A stretch of DNA of 47,155 bases from an uncultured Mycoplasma sp. (GTDB lineage: Bacteria; Bacillota_I; Bacilli_A; RF39; UBA660), in the NCBI GenBank assembly GCA_946554525.1, contig CAMNSE010000010.1:1-47155 (forward strand). The letters run 5' to 3'. Of the stretch, positions 7,964-17,564 are shown piece by piece. Within the stretch, counting starts at the first letter, position 1. Each line of letters begins with the position of its first letter. A program made the translations under genes and the position numbers. The notes under the pieces are model-generated. The model was not told the DNA's origin. It searched no databases and worked only from the letters and a program-made list of their open reading frames with translations.

Positions 7964-9736
7964 CTATTTAATTATAATGGCCAAAACTATTCCAACAATT
8001 ATAGTAAGCGGGACTATTAGCAATGATAGATTTATATATCCTCTAGAATAAGTTCCTTTGACATTTTCATCTTTTTGAATATTAGAAAATTTTATAAGTT
8101 TATCAATTTGTTGATAAGCTTGAGCAATGGTATCTTCTTTACTTACTATTTGTTTTTCTTCTAGTTTTCTCCATGTTAGTATATCTGTAATCGCATAGTT
8201 TAGCCCGTCTTCTGTCATATAGAAATCTATTACACTGTCTTTACTAGTAAAAGGGCGAGTAAAGCTCGACAATGTTTCAAAAAAAGCTTTAGCTATTTTA
8301 TGATTTTGAAACTCAAATAGTTCTTTAATAGGCATATTTTTAAGGGATTCCATAGAAATTCTTTCACTTTTATTTGACTTTGTATTTGTATAATTTATAT
8401 ACGCATCATAAACCCTTTTAATACCCGAAATATCCATTAAGCTATTATCTTTAATTACTTTGTATATGTTTTCATCAGTATCAAACGTAAAGTTACCATC
8501 TGGTAAGGCTTTTATACCAAAATTAACAATAGCATGGATAAATTCTTCTGGAATATGTTGCTCTTGACTAATATTTGAAACAATAGTAGCATCCTTTAAT
8601 TGTACATGGGAAAAGTTTCCTCTTAAATAGACATCTAATAAGTTAGCAAGATCTTCTACACTTAAACAAATGTTAGCTTTGCAATTAAAAGTATTATCTT
8701 TTATATATTGCATTACAATTTCTCTATTATCCAATGCGGTTTCTAAGCGCATTTCGTCAGATAAAAAATGATTTTGATCATTTGCATTAATATTAAAAAT
8801 TGGATACCCTAAAAGATTAAGTGTTCTCTTTAAACAAACGCTTGGATCTCCTTCATATAATACTGTTTGACTACTGTTTTGAACTTCTAAAGGGAGCTCA
8901 GATAAGCAGTCCTTCCTAACCAAATAAATTGGCTGCTTTAAGTCTACTGATCCCCAAGTATAACTATCAGAAGGATTTAATAGTAAAAATTGATCAATGT
9001 GGTATGATAATGGTTCAATAACCATAAATTTCTTGGCATCCCAGTTTCCGCCTCCTATGCCCAAGCCTTCATTCGTTTTTACTCGATTATTTAGTATAAA
9101 GTGAACTGTATGTCTATGTGATACCCCTTTACATTGTTTTCTTACACCGTCATATTCTTTTGTAATTATACCGTATTTATCGCCATCATAGTTGGTCATA
9201 ATTTTTTCTTTATGTGGGAAAAAATCTGTACAATGTACTAAAGCAATGTCTTCATATTGGTGTTGTTCTAACATTGCATTACCATCTTTTTCTATTGTTG
9301 GAAATTCATTTACTTCTGCACTAGAGTCGGTAATCATTAATTTCCCTTCAAATATCGCTTCATAGGAAAATGGATTAACAGAACTTAATTCTTTATTTAT
9401 GAAATTCAACTTATTTAACAATTGATCACGTTCATTTTGTAGAGATTGTCTCCTTTCTTTTCTTTTATCAAGAGATGCTGTTAATCCTTTTATTTGATTT
9501 TCTATAGACTTCCTTTTAGTTTTTGTTTGTTTTCTATTTAAAACCTGTTTTATTAGAGACAATTTTGCTTTTAATTCGTTTTCTAATGCCTCTTTTTGAC
9601 TATTTTCAACCGTTATAAGCTGATCAATAGAAACAATCTCATTATTTATCTTAGCTAATTGTTGCTCTAAAGAGTTTTTTTCTTCTAAAATCTTTATCGC
9701 TTTTATATGAGCATTAACATCTATAGTATGTCTCAT
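7964..9736 (-). CDS. Unknown 590-residue protein, N-terminal coiled coil and C-terminal membrane anchor
   Basis: I do not recognise the family. Residues about 10-115 form a long charged coiled coil (repeated EEK, KINNE, KRKERRQSLQNERDQLLNKL). A central globular part of about 400 residues includes the unusual segment GVSRHRHTVHF-like H-rich region (CKGVSHRHTVHF), GIGGGNWDAKKFM and ICLSVEDLANLLDVYLRGN. A single hydrophobic helix (LSLLIVPLTIIVGIVLAIIIK) ends the protein, as in tail-anchored proteins with the body in the cytoplasm. The frame opens at a GTG at 9745, but AGGTGA overlaps that codon, so the ATG at 9736 is the likely start. Confidence 0.75.
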   Translation of the reverse strand: MRHTIDVNAHIKAIKILEEKNSLEQQLAKINNEIVSIDQLITVENSQKEALENELKAKLSLIKQVLNRKQTKTKRKSIENQIKGLTASLDKRKERRQSLQNERDQLLNKLNFINKELSSVNPFSYEAIFEGKLMITDSSAEVNEFPTIEKDGNAMLEQHQYEDIALVHCTDFFPHKEKIMTNYDGDKYGIITKEYDGVRKQCKGVSHRHTVHFILNNRVKTNEGLGIGGGNWDAKKFMVIEPLSYHIDQFLLLNPSDSYTWGSVDLKQPIYLVRKDCLSELPLEVQNSSQTVLYEGDPSVCLKRTLNLLGYPIFNINANDQNHFLSDEMRLETALDNREIVMQYIKDNTFNCKANICLSVEDLANLLDVYLRGNFSHVQLKDATIVSNISQEQHIPEEFIHAIVNFGIKALPDGNFTFDTDENIYKVIKDNSLMDISGIKRVYDAYINYTNTKSNKSERISMESLKNMPIKELFEFQNHKIAKAFFETLSSFTRPFTSKDSVIDFYMTEDGLNYAITDILTWRKLEEKQIVSKEDTIAQAYQQIDKLIKFSNIQKDENVKGTYSRGYINLSLLIVPLTIIVGIVLAIIIK

Positions 9737-9854
9737 ATCAGTCACCTATCTTTAAAATTATCTTATCAAATTAGCATCTTATTTTCAACTTATATTTAAC
9801 ATTTTAAAACTTTTAAGACAAATTAACCACAGAAAATAATTCTAATGTAGAAAT

Positions 9855-9885
9855 TAAAAAACGTCACAAACTGTGGCGTTTTTAT
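9855..9885 (-). terminator. Intrinsic terminator of metG
   Basis: On the reverse strand AAAAACGCCAC and GTGACGTTTTT form a stem around a short loop, followed by T. The stem begins within the metG stop codon. Confidence 0.85.
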
Positions 9886-11411
9886 TTTAGTTCTATTCTA
9901 TTAAATAATATTTTTGGAGTATTTAACTTTAAATTTTGTTCTAATCCACCAAATGCATTAATTGTATCATAACCCGTTTCTTTAGTATTTAATTGATTAA
10001 ATATTTCAGTTGCTGTTGTAGGTATAAACGGTGTTAGTAATACTGTACAAATTCTGATAGATTCTAATAGATTATAAAGAACTGTTCTTAAACGGTCTTT
10101 TTTTGCTTCATCTTTTGCAAGAATCCATGGCGTTGTCTCATCAATATATTTATTACATTTGCTTAAAACATCCATTATACTTTCTAATGCCTCATTTACT
10201 TTTAGTTCATTCATTTTTTCTTCTACAACGCCTTTTAATGATAACGCACTATCGATTAAACTTTTATCTATTTCTTCTTCTACTTTTGGATTTGTTACAA
10301 TTCCTTCAAAGTATTTATTACTCATGCTAATTGTACGATTAACTAGATTACCCAAATTATTTGCTAAGTCTGTATTTGTTCTATTTATTAAGAACTCTTC
10401 TGAGAATACCCCATCTGCTCCAAAAGGAACTTCTCTTAAAGCATAATATCTAACCGCATCTACGCCATAAGCTTCAATATACTCTCTTGGATCTTTATAA
10501 TTGCCTAAGCTTTTAGAAATTTTTCCGCCGTTTATAATTAGCCATCCGTGGCCAAATACTTGTTTTGGTAAGTCTAAATTTAATGCCATTAACATACAAG
10601 GCCAAATTATTGTGTGAAATCTTACTATTTCTTTTCCAACCAAATGTAAATCTGCTGGCCAATACTTTTTAAATAATTCATTATTTTCATCTGGATAGCC
10701 TAAAGACGTAATATAATTTGATAATGCATCTATCCATACATAAACAACATGTTTTGAATCAAAATCTACAGGTACACCCCATTTAAAACTTGTACGTGAT
10801 ACACATAAATCTTCAAGACCTGGTTTAATAAAATTGTTTAACATTTCATTTTTACGTGATATTGGCAAGATAAAATCGGGATGAGATTCATAAAATTCTA
10901 CTAATTTATCTTGATACTTTGATAGTTTAAAAAAGTATGCTTCCTCACTAACCTCTTTAACTTCTCTTCCACAATCTGGGCACTTACCATCTACAAGTTG
11001 GCTTTCTGTCCAGAATGACTCACATGGCACACAATAAAGACCTTTATACTCTCCTTTATAGATATCACCTTGTTCATATAATTTTTTGAATATTTTTTGA
11101 ACTGCTAATTCATGATCTTTATCAGTAGTACGAATAAAATAATCATAAGATATTCCTAAAGACGCCCATAAGTCTTTGGCATCTGCAATGATTTTGTCAA
11201 CATATTCTTTTGGTGTTACGCCTGCCTCTTTTGCTTTCTTTTCTATTTTTTCTCCATGTTCATCCGTTCCGGTTTGAAAAAACACATCATATCCTGTTAA
11301 TCTTTTATACCTTGCTATGGCATCAGCAATAATTGTTGTATAGCAATGTCCGATATGAAAATTAGCACTTGGATAGTAAATAGGTGTTGTAATATAATAT
11401 TTTTTATTCAT
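9882..11411 (-). CDS. metG: Methionyl-tRNA synthetase, short form
   Basis: It charges tRNA-Met, including the initiator. HIGH is at residues 19-22 and the KMSKS loop is KISKS near 298-302. A knuckle with four cysteines (CVPC and CPDC, about 127-147) binds zinc. At 509 residues it lacks the C-terminal tRNA-binding domain present in the about 660-residue Bacillus enzyme. It is the second gene of a T-box-controlled operon, 18 bases after the HAD hydrolase. Confidence 0.97.
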   Translation of the reverse strand: MNKKYYITTPIYYPSANFHIGHCYTTIIADAIARYKRLTGYDVFFQTGTDEHGEKIEKKAKEAGVTPKEYVDKIIADAKDLWASLGISYDYFIRTTDKDHELAVQKIFKKLYEQGDIYKGEYKGLYCVPCESFWTESQLVDGKCPDCGREVKEVSEEAYFFKLSKYQDKLVEFYESHPDFILPISRKNEMLNNFIKPGLEDLCVSRTSFKWGVPVDFDSKHVVYVWIDALSNYITSLGYPDENNELFKKYWPADLHLVGKEIVRFHTIIWPCMLMALNLDLPKQVFGHGWLIINGGKISKSLGNYKDPREYIEAYGVDAVRYYALREVPFGADGVFSEEFLINRTNTDLANNLGNLVNRTISMSNKYFEGIVTNPKVEEEIDKSLIDSALSLKGVVEEKMNELKVNEALESIMDVLSKCNKYIDETTPWILAKDEAKKDRLRTVLYNLLESIRICTVLLTPFIPTTATEIFNQLNTKETGYDTINAFGGLEQNLKLNTPKILFNRIELK

Positions 11412-11429
11412 TTTATTTTCCTTCTTTCT

Positions 11430-12056
11430 TTATAATATTTGTCTTAATTCACTTAATTTTCCAACTTTGGGAACATCAATATCTGTGTCTTTTCGGTCAT
11501 AGAAAATAGCATTTAACCCAGCTTCAATAGCACCTTGGTAATCTGTTTTATAAGTATCCCCAATCATGATACATTCTTGTGGATTATAAGCACCACAAGC
11601 TCTCAAATAACTTTTTCTATCTGGCTTCATAAACTCTTCTCCACCATATATTTCTTCAAAATACTCTCTTATTCCAGCAGTTTTTAAGCGCTTTGCTTGG
11701 GAGTCAGTAAAACCGTTAGTTAATACTACTAAACTATATTTCTCTCTTAAATATTCTAAAGTTTCTTTTAAGTCCAAATCTACTTGCATAGCCATATCCC
11801 CTAAATATTCCATCCATTTCTTAATAAATTCTATAGGAACTTCAATGCCTAATTGTTTTTTTATATGTTCTTGAAAGTTTTTAAAAGTATAATTTACGTA
11901 AAAAGATTCATAAGTAGCATAAGCGTCATCCATTTTTTCGTAAGGTATAGCGATAGCAAATTCTTCAACCGCTTTTTTTACAGCTTCTAAATAATCATTA
12001 CTCCACGGAATTAATGTATTATCTAAATCAAATATTATACGTTTAATATTTTCCAT
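11430..12056 (-). CDS. HAD-superfamily hydrolase (subfamily IA)
   Basis: A predicted phosphatase of the haloacid dehalogenase fold. Motif I is IIFDLDNTLI (Asp nucleophile and Asp+2), motif II is VVLTNGFT, Lys lies in KPDRKSY, and motif IV is CIMIGDTYKTDYQGA. The sequence resembles the YjjG-type noncanonical nucleotidases, but substrate cannot be read from it. The frame extends to 12089, yet GGAGGCAAAGT directly precedes the ATG at 12056, giving 208 residues, and the extra codons fall in the T-box terminator. Its place between T-box and metG suggests co-regulation with methionine charging. Confidence 0.88.
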   Translation of the reverse strand: MENIKRIIFDLDNTLIPWSNDYLEAVKKAVEEFAIAIPYEKMDDAYATYESFYVNYTFKNFQEHIKKQLGIEVPIEFIKKWMEYLGDMAMQVDLDLKETLEYLREKYSLVVLTNGFTDSQAKRLKTAGIREYFEEIYGGEEFMKPDRKSYLRACGAYNPQECIMIGDTYKTDYQGAIEAGLNAIFYDRKDTDIDVPKVGKLSELRQIL

Positions 12057-12080
12057 ACTTTGCCTCCTTTTTAAACAAAT

Positions 12081-12280
12081 AAAAATCATAAACTAAGGAC
12101 GCAAAAGGCTTGCGCGGTACCACCTTAATTCATGATTTTTCATGCACTTATTTATTCGTTAACGAGAATAATTCGTTTAAACTCCAGAGCCATCTTCCAT
12201 ATTACTCTTTATTCGTTTCCATCAGCCACGAACTTTCTATAAAAAATATAATATGTACTCTTTCCTTCAACGTTTAAGAT
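12081..12280 (-). promoter_or_regulatory. T-box riboswitch, methionine specifier
   Basis: The reverse strand contains the antiterminator T-box AAGGTGGTACCGCG (about 12112-12125), followed by a terminator: a long stem whose arms include AAATCATGAATTAAGG and CCTTAGTTTATGATTT, ending in a T-run. The upstream stem I has GAAAGAGTA and the GAAGATGGCTCTGGAG segment, where ATG (12191-12193) is the apparent specifier codon. Uncharged tRNA-Met would stabilise the antiterminator and turn on the HAD-metG operon. The leader is about 200 nt. Confidence 0.93.
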
Positions 12281-12286
12281 GTACCT

Positions 12287-12316
12287 ATTATATTATAATA
12301 ATACGCTAAATGTCAA
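12287..12316 (-). promoter_or_regulatory. SigA-type promoter of the T-box operon
   Basis: On the reverse strand TTGACA (12311-12316) is followed after 18 bases by TATAAT (12287-12292). The -35 box lies inside the last codons of spoVT. Confidence 0.8.
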
Positions 12317-12821
12317 GTTTTCTTGCAAATATATTTGCAGCTAGTTTTCCAATGTTAGCTTCATCTGTTATTTTATTTTCATTATATAAAATTACTAGGC
12401 CAATACTATCATTTAAAGATATTATTGGAATAAAAACAAAGTTGCCATTTACTTCTATATCCTCTAATTTTAGATTTTGTTCTTCCTTTATAATTATCTC
12501 TCTTTCTTCTATTATTTTTAAAAGATCTTCATTTAATTTTTTACTTTCAATTTCTTTGTCAAAGCCAGATGAAGCAATTATCTTTTCTCTATCTGTTATC
12601 ATAATCCTAAAGTTAAATATATTATTAATTAATTCACACAATGAACTTGCAAGTTCATTATTAGAAGACATACGATTATATTTTTTTAAAATAATTGTCT
12701 CAGCTTCTGTAAATATTTCAACATTTTCGCCATCTCTAATTCCTAAGTTTCTACGGATTTCTTTTGGTATTACTATACGACCTAATTCATCAATCCTTCT
12801 TATTACTCCTGTGGATTTCAA
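12306..12821 (-). CDS. spoVT: Stage V sporulation protein T, AbrB-type regulator
   Basis: SpoVT is a tetrameric forespore transcription factor that adjusts sigmaG-dependent genes. The N-terminal swapped-hairpin DNA-binding domain reads KSTGVIRRIDELGRIVIPKE and continues through RRNLGIRDGENVEIF. The C-terminal part (about 55-171) is the GAF-like domain, ending IANLAANIFARKL-like as in the family. I chose the TTG at 12819-12821 because it gives the conserved family start (M-KSTG) with GGAG upstream. An in-frame ATG at 12878 would add 19 residues without a good ribosome-binding site. Gene order pth-mfd-spoVT matches Bacillus subtilis. Confidence 0.9.
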   Translation of the reverse strand: MKSTGVIRRIDELGRIVIPKEIRRNLGIRDGENVEIFTEAETIILKKYNRMSSNNELASSLCELINNIFNFRIMITDREKIIASSGFDKEIESKKLNEDLLKIIEEREIIIKEEQNLKLEDIEVNGNFVFIPIISLNDSIGLVILYNENKITDEANIGKLAANIFARKLDI

Positions 12822-12973
12822 AGTATTGCCAACTCCATTTCTAATATTAATATTGGCACTATATCGCTTTTTATGCATGAAAAAAGATAGATATTTGCTT
12901 ACCTACCTATATTTTCATTTTATGAATAAAGTACTTAAGTATTATAAAATATTCTCTTTTTAATTTAATTATA

Positions 12974-15900
12974 TTAAGTGTTAATATACGACTTTATTAA
13001 GTTTAATAAAGGTACAAACGTATATAGGAAGTGCTTATCTGTACTTTTTAAAATTAGTGAAATTATAATTCTTTTATTTTGATATTTGAACTTTAAATTC
13101 GGGTTAATATTATAACTTTCTAAAAATAATTTATCAGCTTTTATTTCATTTGATATTTCTGAAGGCAATTCTATCTCTATTAATCTTTGGGTTTGTGTTA
13201 CTCTTGTAATATTTAGAGATGCAGCAAGTTTCTCAAACCATTCTTCATACATATAAATAATCATAGTCTCATCTAATGGGCCAAATCTATCTTCTAACTC
13301 TTCTTTAATTCTTTCTAAGCTTTCTTTAGAATCTATTTCATTAATCTTAGCATGAATTTCAATTTTAATTTCATCATCAGTAGTGTATTTATCGCTAATG
13401 TGGGTACTTACGTTTATTAGAGCTTTATCACTTTTTTCTTCATAAACTGTCTCACCTTTTAAACGCTTCATCTCTTCCTCAATCATTTGCATATATAGAT
13501 TGATACCTACTGAGTCTACAAACCCAGCTTGCTCACTACCCAAAATATCCCCGGCGCCACGAATAGATAAATCACGCATAGCTATGCGGTATCCACTTCC
13601 AAGCTCTGTGAATTCTTTTATAGCTTCCAGTCTTTTCATAGCCACTTCATTCAATATTTTATTTTTATCGTATAATAAATATGCATATGCAATTCTATTT
13701 GAACGGCCAACTCTTCCTCTAATTTGGTAAAGTTGAGATAGTCCAAAATGATCCGCATTATATATAATTAATGTATTAGCATTTGGAATATCAATTCCTG
13801 TTTCAATGATAGTCGTACATACTAAAATATCATATTTATAGTCAATAAAATCTTGCATGATATTCTCAAGCTCTGTTTTGGTCATTCTGCCATGAGCACA
13901 TATAATTCTTGCTTCGGGAACAAGCCTATGAATGCTATTCATTACATTTTCTAAATGATCAATATTATTATACAAAACAAATACTTGGCCTTGTCTTGAT
14001 AATTCTTTATAAATAGCATCTTTTACTATTAGTTCTTGTTCTTCTAACACATATGTCTGGATTGGATATCTGTTTACAGGAGCTGTATCAATTACTGATA
14101 AATCTCTCAGCCCTGACATGGCCATTTTAAGCGTTCTTGGAATTGGAGTTGCTGATAAAGTAAGAACATTTACATCGTTTTTATATTTTTTGATTTTTTC
14201 TTTATGGGTTACTCCAAAACGTTGTTCCTCATCAACTATTAGTAAACCTAGTTTTTTAAATTTAACATCATCGCTTAAAAGTCTATGCGTTCCAAATACG
14301 ATATCTATTTTTCCTTTTTCCAAATCTGTTAAAATTCTTTTGGTATCTTTTACACTTGTAAAACGATTTAATAGTGCAATTTCTACCGGATAATCTTTAA
14401 AGCGCTCTAATGCTGAAGTATATTGTTGTTTAGATAAAATAGTAGTTGGACATAAATAAAACACTTGTTTATTATTTAATACAGCTTTAAACATAGCTCG
14501 GAATGCAACTTCTGTTTTACCAAAGCCAACATCACCACAAAGAAGTCGGTCCATTGGAACTGCATCTTTTAAATCACTATCAATTTCTTTAATTGCTTTT
14601 TCTTGATCTTTGGTGGGAGTATATGAAAAACTATTTGCAAAATCATTCTCCATATCATAAGTTATATAACTATCTGATTTTAATGCTTTTCTTTCAGCAT
14701 ATAATTTTAATAACTCTTCAGATATATCTTTAATTTTCTTTTGTACCGCTCTTTTGGTTTTAGCCCAAGAAGTAGAGTTTAATTTATTAATCTTAGGTTT
14801 TAATCCATCTTTGCTTGCATACTTTAAAATTGTGTTTATCTTCTCAACAGGGACATATACTTTATCGTTTCCATCATATAAAATTTCAATATAATCTTTT
14901 TCAAGCCCATTTCCAGATAATGTTTTTATTCCATTATAAATTCCAATTCCATGCGCCATGTGAACAACATAATCACCCAAATTAAGAGAATTTAAGTCTT
15001 TAACTTTTCTACCAATTTTGTAACTATTTTTATATTTAATTTCTTCAGTATGAGTTTTTTCAATATCATTTTCACATATTACGACATATTTATCAAATAT
15101 AAATCCATTAGTTAGCTTTTCATGAATAGTAGTAAAAGGCACTGATACTTTTTCTTTAATGATTTTTTCTTGTTTTTCTTTTGATAAAGAAAATATTATT
15201 TTATATCCTTTTTTATACCACATTTCTGTTTTATCATGAAGCAATTCAAAATTAGAATTGAAATTTTCAATTGCTTTGCATTTTAAATCTAAAATATTAT
15301 TTGTATTTAACTTACTATCTATGAAATTTAAATATACTGTTTCTTTAGGATTAATATCATTTAGCGAAAACATAAACTTTGTATCTTTATCTAATTTTTT
15401 TTCTATTCGATATTCGAACATTTCTTCTTCTAGCTTTTTATAACTTGCTTCAATTTGAGAATTGTCGACGAAGACTACGACTGGTTCATTCATATAATCA
15501 AATAAAGATGATTTATTTTCAGTAGCTATTTCACCATTTGGAATTAATGTTATTTCTTTTATTTCTTTAATGCTCTTTTGTGTTTCTTCATCAAAGTATC
15601 TAATTGACTCTATCTCTGAACCAAAAAATTCAATGCGTATAGGATGTTCACTTAATGTTATAAAAATATCGATTACAAATCCTCTTACAGCATACTCGCC
15701 AGTTGATGTTACTAATGTATCCCTCGTATAATCTAATTCTTCTAAAAGGCTCACTAGTTTATCTCGATTGATATTCATTCCTTTTTCTAGTTTAATATTT
15801 AATTTATCACTAACTTTAGAATCCGTTAAAAATCGCAAATAACCCATTAAATTAGTAACAACGATTCCAGTGTTTTCTTTTAAAGATTCTAATGTTTCAA

Positions 15901-16162
15901 TACGTGTTGTTTTTAATTCCGGGGAAATAGCTAACGCTTGACTCGTTAGAAAATCATCCATTGGAAATAGATAAGTTTTATCATTACTCTTCTTTAATAG
16001 ATTAAAAAATTTATTTGCTTCAAATAAAGTGCTTGTTAAAATAATAATATTTTTCTTTTTATTTTCTAGTAATTTTCTCACGTAAATTTGAGCTAACTCA
16101 GTTGTTAGCCCGGTAATTGTTAACCCATTATCATATTTAAAATAATTATCTAGAAAATTCAT
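12974..16162 (-). CDS. mfd: Transcription-repair coupling factor
   Basis: Mfd removes RNA polymerase stalled at DNA damage and recruits UvrA. The 1062-residue protein has the UvrB-like N-terminal modules (1-~220), the RNA-polymerase-interacting domain (around 375-450, GDYVVHMAHGIGIY), and a RecG-like translocase with Walker A GDVGFGKT near 541-548, the DEEQ box, LSATPIPRT, and RIAYAYLLY. The C-terminal TRCF domain follows. It is about 115 residues shorter than the Bacillus protein. The small gene fin/yabK, found between pth and mfd in Bacillus, is absent from the 89-base gap. Confidence 0.97.
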   Translation of the reverse strand: MNFLDNYFKYDNGLTITGLTTELAQIYVRKLLENKKKNIIILTSTLFEANKFFNLLKKSNDKTYLFPMDDFLTSQALAISPELKTTRIETLESLKENTGIVVTNLMGYLRFLTDSKVSDKLNIKLEKGMNINRDKLVSLLEELDYTRDTLVTSTGEYAVRGFVIDIFITLSEHPIRIEFFGSEIESIRYFDEETQKSIKEIKEITLIPNGEIATENKSSLFDYMNEPVVVFVDNSQIEASYKKLEEEMFEYRIEKKLDKDTKFMFSLNDINPKETVYLNFIDSKLNTNNILDLKCKAIENFNSNFELLHDKTEMWYKKGYKIIFSLSKEKQEKIIKEKVSVPFTTIHEKLTNGFIFDKYVVICENDIEKTHTEEIKYKNSYKIGRKVKDLNSLNLGDYVVHMAHGIGIYNGIKTLSGNGLEKDYIEILYDGNDKVYVPVEKINTILKYASKDGLKPKINKLNSTSWAKTKRAVQKKIKDISEELLKLYAERKALKSDSYITYDMENDFANSFSYTPTKDQEKAIKEIDSDLKDAVPMDRLLCGDVGFGKTEVAFRAMFKAVLNNKQVFYLCPTTILSKQQYTSALERFKDYPVEIALLNRFTSVKDTKRILTDLEKGKIDIVFGTHRLLSDDVKFKKLGLLIVDEEQRFGVTHKEKIKKYKNDVNVLTLSATPIPRTLKMAMSGLRDLSVIDTAPVNRYPIQTYVLEEQELIVKDAIYKELSRQGQVFVLYNNIDHLENVMNSIHRLVPEARIICAHGRMTKTELENIMQDFIDYKYDILVCTTIIETGIDIPNANTLIIYNADHFGLSQLYQIRGRVGRSNRIAYAYLLYDKNKILNEVAMKRLEAIKEFTELGSGYRIAMRDLSIRGAGDILGSEQAGFVDSVGINLYMQMIEEEMKRLKGETVYEEKSDKALINVSTHISDKYTTDDEIKIEIHAKINEIDSKESLERIKEELEDRFGPLDETMIIYMYEEWFEKLAASLNITRVTQTQRLIEIELPSEISNEIKADKLFLESYNINPNLKFKYQNKRIIISLILKSTDKHFLYTFVPLLNLIKSYINT

Positions 16163-16251
16163 AAAAATCTCCTTTATTATATCTTAATAATCACTATTTA
16201 ATATTTCTTAAAATACAACTTGTTTTTTATTATATATCTCTTGCCACCTAT

Positions 16252-16809
16252 TTATTCAATAGTTCTATTGTTATCATTCATAACTTTCTCTATTGAATAA
16301 GCTATAAAGTCATTAATTATCTTATTAAACCTAGGATGCATTTCTTCTAAAACAGATAAATCTTCTTTGCTAAATCTTCCTAAAACGTAATCTTTTGTAT
16401 CTATTTCTTTGTTGTTTGATACACCAATTTTTAGTCTTGCAAAAGCATCACTATGCAAAACATTTATAATTGACTTAATGCCATTATGTCCACCACTACT
16501 GCTGTTTATTTTTACACGATATTTGCCTAATGGTAAATCTAAGTCATCTTGAATAACTAAAATATCTTCAAATTCTACTTTATAAAAGCTAACAAACTCT
16601 TTTACAGCATTACCAGACAAATTCATATAAGTTTGTGGTTTAATAAATATGACTTTCTCACCATTTATATTTTCTTCATAATACTCTGCATTAAATTTCT
16701 TTTGATAATTTACATTTCCTAAATAATTATCAAGCACCATAAAACCTATATTATGTCTCGTATTTGTATACTCTTTTCCTGGATTACCTAGTCCAATAAT
16801 TAACTTCAT
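16252..16809 (-). CDS. pth: Peptidyl-tRNA hydrolase
   Basis: Pth cleaves peptidyl-tRNA released by stalled ribosomes. The 185-residue sequence begins MKLIIGLGNPGKEYTNTRHN with Asn9/His19 of the active site, has FIKPQTYMNLSG, and DDLDLPLGKYRVK followed by SGGHNGIKSI, all family signatures. In Bacillus it is called spoVC because certain alleles block sporulation. It lies upstream of mfd and downstream of a Noc-type palindrome. Confidence 0.97.
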   Translation of the reverse strand: MKLIIGLGNPGKEYTNTRHNIGFMVLDNYLGNVNYQKKFNAEYYEENINGEKVIFIKPQTYMNLSGNAVKEFVSFYKVEFEDILVIQDDLDLPLGKYRVKINSSSGGHNGIKSIINVLHSDAFARLKIGVSNNKEIDTKDYVLGRFSKEDLSVLEEMHPRFNKIINDFIAYSIEKVMNDNNRTIE

Positions 16810-16834
16810 TTATGATTCGTCCTTTCTAGTAATT

Positions 16835-16848
16835 ATTTCCTGGGAAAT
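16835..16848. promoter_or_regulatory. Noc-binding-site-like palindrome, one mismatch
   Basis: ATTTCCTGGGAAAT differs from the published Noc-binding consensus ATTTCCCGGGAAAT at one base. The flanks extend the dyad (TAATTATTTCC against GGGAAATAATTA). It lies in the 41-base gap between trmN6 and pth. A perfect copy is at 20933. Confidence 0.6.
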
Positions 16849-16850
16849 AA

Positions 16851-17564
16851 TTATTTGATATTTTTAAATATATTTTGATATGTTTTTATATTTCTGCTTA
16901 CAACTTTACTTTGGACTTTCATTCCAATATTAGCATTTTTCACACATTTAACTAAAATCATTTTAGCATAATCATCTTCTTTTGAATATATAAATGATAT
17001 TTCTTTTACTGTCAAACGCTTTTCATTGCATAATGTTATAAATTCTTCTAAGCGCTCTGGTCTATGCACAAAATAAAATTTACCATTATCTTTTAATAGT
17101 TTACTTACTATTTCAATTATCTCACTGAATGTAATAGTGAGTTCATGTCTTGCAATAGCTTTTTCTGGTGATTCATTAATTAATGATGTGTCACTAACCT
17201 TAAAAAATGGTGGGTTGCAAGTAATAATGTCAAAAAAATTAGATTCCAGTACACTAACAGACTCTTTAACATTCATATTTAGCATTTTTATTTTATCATC
17301 TAAACCATTATACTTGATACTTTTTAACGCTAAATCATAAATATCTTTTTGTATTTCTATTCCTGTTATTTCAATATCATATCGACTAGCTAAAATTAAA
17401 GGAAGCGGGGCATTGCCACTACATAAGTCTAATAATTTTCTATCACTTTTCTTAATATCTACATATTCACTTAATAAAAGTGTATCTAATGAGAATTTAA
17501 ATTTACTATCATCCTGATAAATTTTAGGACCATAATCATATAAATCATTTAGAACAATTCCCAT
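16851..17564 (-). CDS. tRNA1(Val) adenine-37 N6-methyltransferase family protein (YabB)
   Basis: A class I SAM-dependent methyltransferase with LLDLCSGNAPLPLILA (SAM loop, about 43-58) and the N6-adenine catalytic motif NPPF (about 117-120). It matches the TrmN6/YabB family, which methylates A37 of a valine tRNA in Escherichia coli. The exact substrate here is inferred. Its start overlaps the stop of ricT by one base. The order holB-ricT-trmN6 is kept from Bacillus, without yabA or rsmI. Confidence 0.88.
   Translation of the reverse strand: MGIVLNDLYDYGPKIYQDDSKFKFSLDTLLLSEYVDIKKSDRKLLDLCSGNAPLPLILASRYDIEITGIEIQKDIYDLALKSIKYNGLDDKIKMLNMNVKESVSVLESNFFDIITCNPPFFKVSDTSLINESPEKAIARHELTITFSEIIEIVSKLLKDNGKFYFVHRPERLEEFITLCNEKRLTVKEISFIYSKEDDYAKMILVKCVKNANIGMKVQSKVVSRNIKTYQNIFKNIK

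Noticed and set aside
12821-12878. N-terminally extended SpoVT from ATG 12878
   Set aside because: The added 19 residues do not match the family and the upstream sequence lacks a ribosome-binding site; the TTG at 12821 gives the conserved start.
12310-12963. 217-codon plus-strand ORF opposite spoVT
   Set aside because: It is antisense to a clear SpoVT sequence, is low-complexity (Ile/Ser/Phe-rich) and has no ribosome-binding site. AT-rich genes often give such shadows.
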